Origin: Marthasterias glacialis
Taxonomy: Eukaryota > Echinodermata > Asteroidea > Forcipulatida > Asteriidae
Reading direction: 5' to 3'
DNA length: 64,000 nt
NCBI GenBank assembly: GCA_911728455.2
Contig: OU452219.1
Coordinates: forward strand, 13,482,397 to 13,546,396
Below are positions 58,201 to 64,000 of the stretch, in pieces; within the stretch, counting starts at the first letter, position 1; the number at the start of each line of letters is the position of its first letter. Both the position numbers and the translations under genes were made by a program. The notes beneath the pieces are model-generated. The model had not been told where the DNA came from. It ran no database searches and was given only the letters and a program-made list of their open reading frames with translations.

Positions 58201-61200
58201 TGATCCATTGCTGTATAACATATTGAAAAACCAGCATCCTCTTGTTTATGCTTCTCATGGCACAAGTCAACAATGAGCTATTAAAACAAAAAAATGTATT
58301 GATTATAGAAATTAACAGAGGGAGTTTTCTTCATACCTCCACCATTTTTTCCCTGTTCCGGTGTGGGTTCATGGGAGGCTCGGTCAAGAGGATCTTTGAG
58401 TCTCTCGGGGTGATGTTCATCCGCCCCTCGCCGAATGTGTAGTCCCATATGTGTTTCATCTCGTCCCAGTTACGAACTATACCGTTCTCCATGGGGTAGC
58501 TCACCTCCAGCATAGAGCGGAGCTGGCTGGCTTCCTCGCCCACCATCAGATCCTGCAGGAGTTGAGAAGTGTTTCGTCAAATTTAAAATGTTGCACTAAT
58601 GTTCCTCTTTTAAAGGAGTTTGAGGATGCTTGATTTATTCTCGTGCTTGATCAGAGTGACACAAACTTGGACTGGTATGACCACTACCTCGATGTAGAGA
58701 AATTACTGCAAGTAGTTCATTATAGTACAAGTCAGCTGGTAAGCTTGAATACTGTCTTAGAGTATGAGCATTTTAGTTTTGCACCAATTCATCTCGAACA
58801 GCTTGGTTCTACTGTACAGCACTGATGACAGCCTCATGTGCTAAGCAGATTAGTCTATAAACAGGGCAATCATCATAAAGCAGGCAGCTCAGCAGTAAGC
58901 ACAGGGATTTACTTAGCTTAATACATGTAATTTCCATAGCAGAAACAGGTTGCAAGTCAAAGTATTATAGTCTTGCTAATTTGCTCTAGCAATTTGGTGG
59001 ACATGAACAATTGGAGCATGAAATGTGAAGTCCAACAAACTTGAGACAAGACAATCTGAGACTGAATCTTTGCAAATATGCATCCAGATTTTCGTCCTAG
59101 ACAAACAAGCACAGTAGTAGATCAGGACTTGCTAAAAAATGTTGAGGGTCATATTTCTTGACGTGGAGACAAAATTGTACGTGACCCCAATGTCCCCACA
59201 AAAGGAAGTTGCATTTTCTAGTTCACTGTTGGAATGACGTGTTGGAATCAAAAAGTGCCCAGTAAAACTTCCTTAACCGGATGCCGCCGGGATTTTTATT
59301 ATTCTTTTAGTAACGTCCCCCTGGCGGGATTCTTTTGGCGGAATATTTTTTCTTTGTGGGTACCGAGAAAATGTCGAACATCTGTCATTATCTACGGCAT
59401 AGGAGTGGAACTAAACACGGAACCATGGCTCGATTGCCGGCTCACTAATCGGTGATTACACACAAAAAATGCCTCTAAATGGCCACAAATATATTCACAA
59501 CCTTTTCTGTCCTTGTGTGGGTGAAATGAAGCGTTAAGACAGCGTGTGTGTGGTCTGTGCACGCTCCACAGTTGAATGACCGGGCGACCTTTGGTACGGT
59601 TGTCCGAAATTACATAATCGCATCTTAAGACAGCTTCCAGTTCCAGGCAGGGGAAACATTTGCATGTATTCACCTCATCCGGTGTCAACTAGTTAATGAT
59701 CCTCAAGACCTAAAACCGACTATTCATATAAATGCATATCTTCCTGTCAAAACATTAACACTGACTTACACTCTAACAAACAACAGCACCAAACAGCAAC
59801 AGGTGGACAATAATGCCAAATAGGTGTATACAAACAATTATGATGTGCAAGGGAAGTGGAAATGTTATTTGAGTCAGAGATTTGATGTGGTGCACAAAGG
59901 TGCACTGAAAACTTGCGTGCAAATATGTGTAATGGGGGCAAGGTAACATACATGTGGAATAACTTTAAATTTTTGTTGTCCTTAATTGGTAAGATCCATC
60001 ACAAGTATTTTTTTCACTACTTCCCCGGAGATATTCCAGCAAATTTTTATTCAGGCATTTAATCAAACCATACATATTATGCATTTCTGACCATTCTATC
60101 GATAAAATACTTGAATTGTAGAATACTGAATCGTATTACTGACAAAAACTTGGTGAGGGATGTCTTTTTCTCATTCAGATGTAAATGCAAAATCTGCCAG
60201 AAAAGGGGAAGCAGTTAGAAAATACCGAGGATGCAAACATATACAATCACATCAAACATTGGGACATTAATATCACAATGAAAAAAATCCAAGAATGTCC
60301 CTTTCAAATCCTATCCTAGGGTGAGTGATTCGGCAAACATTTATTAATTGACAGTTTGACCAGTGCAAAGGAATGAAGGAAGGTGATGGATCATAAATGC
60401 AGGCAGATACACGCTCAGTGTACCAAAAACGATCTTGCTGCGGCTGTCAAATTTCTCTGAGAAATGAACGGTGCACTACTGACTGTAAACCACAATGTAT
60501 AATATTGTACCTCTGATAAATTTTACAATCATAAGTGATCACAATTTTACTGATTACAACTGATTGTGTATTAGGAACACTCATCAAAACTCTAAAATTT
60601 TCAGAAGCCCCCCCCCCCCCCCCCCCCCCCCCCCCCGAAGAAAAAATAAAAAATAAAAATTCAATAAATTAAAAAAATAAAACAAATTATTTTTCTTGCA
60701 CTTCTTTGTGAACCTACTGAACAATACACAGTTGCTCAATAATATCAATTGGCAATGTAATGAATTTGTCAGTGTGATCTGCCTGCATAGGTCGGACAAT
60801 CATGGTAAAGTTAATAAAATCATCACAAACCAAGCTTCAAACTCACTAATGTTAGCAACAACAATGAATGAATGAAACACACGGAAAGAAATTGATCAAA
60901 ACGCCTACCTGAAGCTGCAAAGATGTTACAATAGATAGAAGAGAAGAAGAAAAAAAATAGCACAGGAGAAGAAAGCATTAATTGCAAATATGTGCATAAA
61001 TATAATGGTCCAATTTGGGCAAAGCTAGCTTACCAGAGATGAATTTGAAGTGTGAACAAAATTACTCAACTTGTCTTGGAACTGTTAAACTCAGGGCCCA
61101 ATTTCATAGAGATGCTTAAGCAGACAATATTGTTCAACGTTTTTCTGCTAGGCAAAAATTAGCAGGATACCAATCACAAATGATAGATGTGACTATGGAA

Positions 61201-63509
61201 TTTTAGATGGCGACCTGATGCTGGTAAGCAACATTTTTTTTGTGCTTAGTACTTTTTTTGTATTTTTCCCCAGTGATTTAGCTTTCACACCCTTTGCCCC
61301 AAAGTTCACTTACATAGTATGTGCAAACAAATATACATGAATAAATAAACAAAAAATCACCTCAGAGCATTAAGTGAAGCAAGTCTCGGCTTTGAAGTTG
61401 TTATAAAAGCTCTAGAAATTTGCTTTACCGGTTATCATGCAAAAAGAAAAATAACTTGTGGAAGAAAATCAAAAGATGTACTACCATCCCTGTGATTTCT
61501 AATAAATTGTGCTTTTGAAAACAGGTGTCGGGATGAGACAATTTGGTGCATTCAAATTAAAAGGTGCTCTGAGCTTCCAAGGGTAGTAACTATTCCGAGT
61601 TCTCTAAATTTTTAAGTGAATTTAAATAAATATTTTATATCGCTTCAACAGAAAGATAATTGCAATAGAAAGTAAATGCCATCATACACACGTAGTTGTA
61701 ATTCTATATTTAAATATTTGTAAAATCAGGGCGTATCTGAACTGAGTAAACTTGACTATGGCTTTTGGTCAAAGTGGTACATGTAACAGAAATGAATACT
61801 ATTTCTTCCGATAGCCAAAACCAAAGCAGTCACTTCAGTCGCAGTTTTATTTTTACCTTCTGAAAGTGACTCAATACTGGAAGCACTTTACAATTTCATT
61901 TGCAGAGTATACTTAGAGCTGGGTGGGGGAAATTGTTATTTTAAAACATGACATGTACACAAGCTGCCATGTGTGAGGACACATCCACTTCCTTGGTCAA
62001 ATTTTGGACAGGCTAACTGACCGCCCACAGGTGTACTTTATTTTAAACTTGTTCCTGAATGAGCAAGGACTGGGGTAGATCTATTGGGAGAAAATCACAA
62101 ATTCTATGGGTCGCAAAGGCAAAGACTCCGACGAAGGCAGTCTGTGTTAAATGCCGTGCTCTTTGATAGAAAAAAATACTGGAGTGTCTTTACATTAATT
62201 TTGGTTTCTACAAGATCTTCTCAGTTATTTTGTCCAATCCGTACACAAATACTCTACCTTTATTTCTATATCTCCGACTTTGGCTGTTGATCTGATGATG
62301 GGTCGTCCAATGAGCGACGGGAAAATGTGAGCAGGGAAATTGGATCCTGCATAGCCACATTTCACAAACTACAACAGGAAAGAAAGATGGACTCAGTATA
62401 GATAATTTATCAAATCAATCTTCTAGCCTAGTCCTAATCCATATGAAACAAATTTAGAATGCCATTGATGCATCATTTGACACAGGTGCATTCGCCACTC
62501 TGAACTAGTACTAAGAAGGCAGTGAGTTGACAGTGGTGGTAGGCACACATCCTTAAAAAGGTTCAGGAAGGATTTTGTGCCTGTCACAAGGAAATGGGTG
62601 AAATATCAAATATCAATCAAATTAATACAACAGGGATGTCATTTACAAAGCAGATTGTGTTTAATCCATTTCCTCAGCCAATTGCCATGATCTTGGGCTC
62701 TTTATTTATTTATTTTTTTACTAACTTACATAACTTTTTCTTTGTTTTTGTGCTGAATAATTTATACTTTAAGTAGTAAATAGTAAACATAAACACAGTC
62801 ATAGTAAAACCCAATTTACAGCAAATAAGGAAGATCGCAGTATCCAAATGCCACTTTGTCAATTGTTATGACCCAAAATAGTGCATTATCTGGGCAAATA
62901 AAAAAAAGGCAAATTTAGATTAATAATTTTTGGCCCCCCCCAAAAAAAAAAAAAACTACAGTAATGTTGGTAAACATGAAATTTTATTTGCAATAAGCTG
63001 TCTCAGAAACAAGCCATAAAATGATTATAAAGATAAAATAGGAAGTTATAAGGAGGTATAATATGGTGGATCTTTGCTTAATTAAATGGTTTTATTGAAA
63101 AGGAAAGATATGACACTTGGCAGTCTGCGTCTGGATCATGAAAATTGGAGCCGATTCAGTGGTCTAAGACTTTGATTTAAGAAATTTTAGACATAGCTTG
63201 CCAATTAATTTGTCACGAATGAACTCTTCTTTCTTCCTGTCATAATAATGCAGCTTGTCACAAAAAGTGTATTTTGAAAAAAGTGCGTATCTTTTATTTT
63301 AAAAATACAAAATGAGCCACAACCTAGAGAATACAAGCAGTTTACTTCCTGTTTGATTTCATAAATATTTTTGGATCATCTTCACCAATTTCACCTCTAA
63401 AACGTTTACTTAAGATTGAATAAACCATAAAAATTGACCTGTGGAAATAAAGAATACTTACTCCTGTACCGTTATCGCAAACTATGACTTTTTTCCCTTG
63501 ACTATCCAT
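52104..63509 (-). CDS. ACTR2: ACTR2 (ARP2), complete nine-exon gene
   Basis: ARP2 is one of the two actin-related subunits of the Arp2/3 complex, which nucleates branched actin filaments in the cytoplasm. Exons on the minus strand in order: 63462-63509, 62258-62368, 58337-58552, 57592-57664, 56417-56553, 55384-55469, 54199-54262, 53391-53669, 52104-52274. All have GT-AG junctions with matching phases. They give 394 residues, the human length. Seen: phosphate loop DNGTG (12-16), second phosphate motif DSGDGVTH (158-165), adenine-side [11 protein letters not shown] (302-312), and the regulatory Y202, T237 and T238 known from vertebrate ARP2. The start ATG has A at -3 and G at +4. Introns 3, 5, 6 and 8 carry snoRNA-like sequences. 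The gene shares a short upstream region with a divergent gene at 63,839. Confidence 0.97.
52530..52680 (+). repeat. Possible tRNA-derived SINE
   Basis: GTTGTGGGTTCAAATGCCACC is a plausible B box with flanking stem, and GGCATGCTCGGTATTCTAGAGG lies where an A box would be. In ACTR2-gene orientation this is intron 8 antisense. Confidence 0.35.
52763..52900. mobile_element. Foldback MITE, GGCAGCAGACTTACC family, copy 2
   Basis: The left arm TGGGAGGCTTTTTTGAGATGGCAGCAGACTTACCAGGT pairs with the right arm ACCTGGTAAGTCTGCTGCCACC...AAAGTCTCCCA. It lies in ACTR2 intron 8. Confidence 0.75.
53261..53342 (-). ncRNA. SNORD61-like box C/D snoRNA, copy in ACTR2 intron 8
   Basis: Minus strand, 82 nt. Stem AAGCCAC/GTGGCTT, C box AGGATGA (one change from RTGATGA), an internal CTGA as D', and a guide CCTCTAAGAAGTT directly followed by D box CTGA. 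The guide is the 13-nt complement of 18S AACUUCUUAGAGG. It starts only about 48 nt after the 5' splice site of intron 8, which is not the usual place, so its processing is less certain than for the intron-3 copy. Confidence 0.65.
53391..53669 (-). CDS. ACTR2: ACTR2 exon 8
   Basis: Residues 246-338, [20 protein letters not shown] to [10 protein letters not shown]. It contains [11 protein letters not shown] (302-312). Phase 0 both sides; donor GTAAGT. Confidence 0.96.
54199..54262 (-). CDS. ACTR2: ACTR2 exon 7
   Basis: A 64-bp exon, [21 protein letters not shown], residues 225-245. It carries T237 and T238, sites phosphorylated to activate vertebrate ARP2. Acceptor TTTCAG/G completes Gly224; donor GTAAGT. 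Confidence 0.96.
54370..55180 (-). repeat. Duplicated intron blocks in ACTR2 intron 6 (A-B-A')
   Basis: Block A (about 54,378-54,630) and A' (about 54,916-55,172) align along their whole length. Shared words include AAGTGCTGAAATTG, CACCTTACTGTTACATATTTGGG and GGGTTACTGATGCTTGTTC. Between them lies block B (about 54,640-54,910), which holds an snoRNA-like sequence and has a second copy in intron 5 at 56,018-56,305. Both A blocks keep a short minus-strand frame (MSESGK...KNLTD...KPKYVTVRC). It changes at many residues, so I do not take it for an exon. Confidence 0.85.
54771..54855 (-). ncRNA. SNORD61-like box C/D snoRNA, copy in ACTR2 intron 6
   Basis: Minus strand, 85 nt. Stem AAGCCAC with GTGGCA, C box AGGATGA, internal D' CTGA (CAGCTGATT) and C' ATGAGGA. 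The guide CCTCTAAGAAGTT abuts D box CTGA. It lies about 510 nt from the 3' splice site. It belongs to duplicated block B. Confidence 0.65.
55384..55469 (-). CDS. ACTR2: ACTR2 exon 6
   Basis: [20 protein letters not shown] then MKENLCYV and two bases of Gly224, residues 196-224. Y202 is present. It leaves in phase 2 with donor GTGAGG. Confidence 0.96.
55534..55957. mobile_element. Mariner/Tc1-type MITE, TAGACC family copy 4
   Basis: The ends GACCGATCCATTAAGCCCCGCC and GGCGGGGCTTAATGGATCGGTC are perfect inverted repeats flanked by TA. At 424 bp it is the longest copy and has the cleanest ends. No transposase. It lies in ACTR2 intron 5. Confidence 0.8.
56018..56305 (-). repeat. Duplicated block B' in ACTR2 intron 5
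   Basis: It matches block B in intron 6 (about 54,640-54,910) almost base for base, from GTAAAAACAGCCACTGTAAC through the snoRNA-like part to GGCTTTCTGAAAAGTTTTC. Confidence 0.85.
56160..56244 (-). ncRNA. SNORD61-like sequence in intron 5, probably decayed
   Basis: It has the same stem, C box AGGATGA and guide GTCCTCTAAGAAGTT as the other copies, but the D box position reads TTGA instead of CTGA. D-box loss usually abolishes snoRNP assembly, so this is probably a pseudo-snoRNA carried by block B'. It lies about 690 nt from the 3' splice site. Confidence 0.5.
56417..56553 (-). CDS. ACTR2: ACTR2 exon 5
   Basis: It completes Gly150, then [20 protein letters not shown] through RDITKYLIK, residues 151-195. 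It contains the second phosphate-binding motif. Donor GTAAAA. Confidence 0.96.
56705..56865 (-). repeat. AAAGAGAATCTTTGTTCTC repeat, copy 2
   Basis: The reverse complement follows 32,597-32,740 (GAGAATCTTTGTTCTCTTGGC, TGTCAAGTCA, GATTCCGGCAATTC, GGCGGCAACTGGT). It lies in ACTR2 intron 4. Confidence 0.6.
57592..57664 (-). CDS. ACTR2: ACTR2 exon 4
   Basis: [20 protein letters not shown] then LYAQ and the first base of Gly150, residues 126-150. It leaves in phase 1 with donor GTAAGC. Confidence 0.96.
57742..57824 (-). ncRNA. SNORD61-like box C/D snoRNA in ACTR2 intron 3 (best copy)
   Basis: Minus strand, 83 nt. Stem GCCAC/GTGGC, consensus C box ATGATGA, C'-like AGATGAA, guide CCTCTAAGAAGTT and D box CTGA. 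The guide pairs with 18S AACUUCUUAGAGG. By the fifth-nucleotide rule it would methylate the second U of AACUU, the position of human 18S Um1442, which SNORD61 guides. Its 3' end is 77 nt before the 3' splice site, the spacing typical of intron-processed box C/D snoRNAs. Human SNORD61 sits in a different host gene. Confidence 0.85.
58337..58552 (-). CDS. ACTR2: ACTR2 exon 3
   Basis: [20 protein letters not shown] through [14 protein letters not shown], residues 54-125. Phase 0 both sides; acceptor CTCCTGCAG, donor GTATGA. Confidence 0.96.
60608..60636. repeat. C29 homopolymer
   Basis: Twenty-nine C followed by GAAGAAAAAATAAAAAATAAA. It is the longest homopolymer in the window and follows the same C-then-A order as the others. 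Confidence 0.9.
61094..61260. mobile_element. MITE, GGGCCCAATTTCATAGAG family, truncated
   Basis: The left end GGGCCCAATTTCATAGAGATG and AGCA/GCTTAG words match 4,851 and 51,355. The right inverted repeat was not found. Confidence 0.45.
62258..62368 (-). CDS. ACTR2: ACTR2 exon 2
   Basis: [20 protein letters not shown] then [17 protein letters not shown], residues 17-53. Phase 0 both sides; acceptor TTGTAG, donor GTAGAG. Confidence 0.96.
62369..63461 (-). other. ACTR2 intron 1, 1.1 kb
   Basis: AT-rich, with a C9-A13 junction near 62,935-62,955. Nothing else recognised. Confidence 0.6.
63462..63509 (-). CDS. ACTR2: ACTR2 exon 1, coding part
   Basis: [16 protein letters not shown], residues 1-16, differing from human MDSQGRKVVVCDNGTG at two conservative positions. 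Donor GTAAGT in phase 0. The ATG context is ATCATGG. Confidence 0.96.
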
Positions 63510-63838
63510 GATGGATGCTTGAAGATTGAGGATTTAGAGAAAATCCCGACCAACTATGTTGGTTCAACTCTACAGCTACAGCACAGGATCGACACCGCCT
63601 CTGACTGGCTAGGCTGGCACCTATTCTTCTTCCGGCTTTGAAGTGAAACCTTTACCCCAGGTTTTGAGAACTCTCGCAATATTTGAACGATATTCGTGTC
63701 GAAAAAACGAGGTTGATGGATACAGGTATGGTACCCAGTAACCTTGAACGATTACATAGCTAAGCAGAGCATCCGTCTATTTACAATTTTCATAACATTC
63801 GAATCCCATCCCACCAAAGTGCTATGTAAACCCAAGCC
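63510..63838. promoter_or_regulatory. Shared divergent promoter region
   Basis: Only 329 bp separate the ACTR2 start codon (minus) from the ATG at 63,839 (plus), so both 5' UTRs and promoters must lie here, unless 5' introns place them elsewhere. CTTCCGG at 63,629-63,635 is an ETS-type site (CCGGAAG on the minus strand), common in bidirectional housekeeping promoters. No TATA box is evident. Confidence 0.6.
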
Positions 63839-64000
63839 ATGGAGTTAAGAAGATTGTGCGCTATACTTGTGTTTCTGACATTTTCTTTAGGGTTATTATT
63901 CACTTCAGTATGGGCACAAGAGCAAGATCAAGTGGAAGAACAAGATACTTCTCGTAGCGCTGATGTGAAATTGAAACGGAAACCCATGCGTGTTTTTACC
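63839..64000 (+). CDS. First exon of a secreted protein, possibly neudesin (cut by window end)
   Basis: An ATG in strong context (GCCATGG) opens 54 codons to the window end. MELRRLCAILVFLTFSLGLL FTSVWA is a clear signal peptide with likely cleavage after VWA. An acidic, polar EQDQVEEQDTSRSAD stretch follows, then KLKRKPMRVFT. In neudesin (NENF) the mature protein begins its cytochrome b5-like domain with PVRLFTEEEL, so PMRVFT fits. Membrane PGRMC proteins also have a K/R-rich DFT start at this point but no cleaved signal peptide. The defining haem-domain residues lie outside the window, so the family call is tentative; that this is a coding exon is likely. Confidence 0.5.
   Translation, partial: MELRRLCAILVFLTFSLGLLFTSVWAQEQDQVEEQDTSRSADVKLKRKPMRVFT

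Larger units (their letters stand above)
58553..62257 (-). other. ACTR2 intron 2, 3.7 kb
   Basis: It holds a repeat fragment (59,268-59,370), a run of 29 C (60,608-60,636) and a truncated MITE (61,094-61,260). The rest shows nothing I recognise; I saw no further snoRNA-like box pair. Confidence 0.6.

Noticed and set aside
1-64000. CRISPR arrays, operons, bacterial genes, LTR or virus-derived elements
   Set aside because: No direct-repeat/spacer arrays, no reverse transcriptase, integrase, capsid or envelope-like frames and no paired long terminal repeats were recognised; the minisatellite has no spacers.

Overview
The window looks like nuclear DNA of a marine invertebrate deuterostome, most likely an echinoderm and perhaps a sea star. 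It is AT-rich, has short exons with GT-AG introns, and carries two genes whose proteins match the vertebrate versions almost domain for domain. It is also packed with short inverted-repeat elements, tRNA-derived SINEs and long T/G and C/A homopolymer runs. The echinoderm call rests on repeat style and protein similarity, not on a database search. No bacterial, viral or LTR-type element was recognised.

Layout. (1) 1-25,361: no exon recognised. It holds repeats and DNA elements, including a 2.2-kb hAT-like element at 16,658-18,886 with a perfect 8-bp target duplication and a second small hAT-like element at 21,429-21,795. A perfect 10-bp x 15 minisatellite (25,091-25,240) lies just before the first CRIM1 exon in the window. 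(2) 25,362-40,630, plus strand: fourteen exons of a CRIM1 orthologue (cysteine-rich motor neuron 1, a transmembrane BMP-binding protein). The signal peptide and IGFBP-like exons are missing and probably lie upstream of the window. The exons add up to one open frame of about 900 residues: cysteine-rich linker modules, VWC domains, five antistasin-like repeats, four more VWC domains, a transmembrane helix and a cytoplasmic tail. (3) 40,631-52,103: intergenic or 3'-UTR sequence with SINEs, MITEs, a 160-bp hairpin and one unrecognised coding-like relic. (4) 52,104-63,509, minus strand: the complete nine-exon ACTR2 gene (ARP2, an Arp2/3 complex subunit). It translates to 394 residues, the human length. 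(5) 63,839-64,000, plus strand: the first exon of a secreted protein, possibly neudesin (NENF), divergent from ACTR2 across a 329-bp shared promoter region.

The most interesting signal is in the ACTR2 introns. Four introns carry an 82-85-nt minus-strand sequence with a terminal stem, C box, D box and a 13-nt guide complementary to a universally conserved stretch of 18S rRNA. They look like box C/D snoRNAs of the SNORD61 type. The intron-3 copy has a consensus C box and lies 77 nt before the 3' splice site, the classical position. Two other copies sit in a segment duplicated between introns 5 and 6, so the gene appears to be an snoRNA host in which the snoRNA has multiplied.
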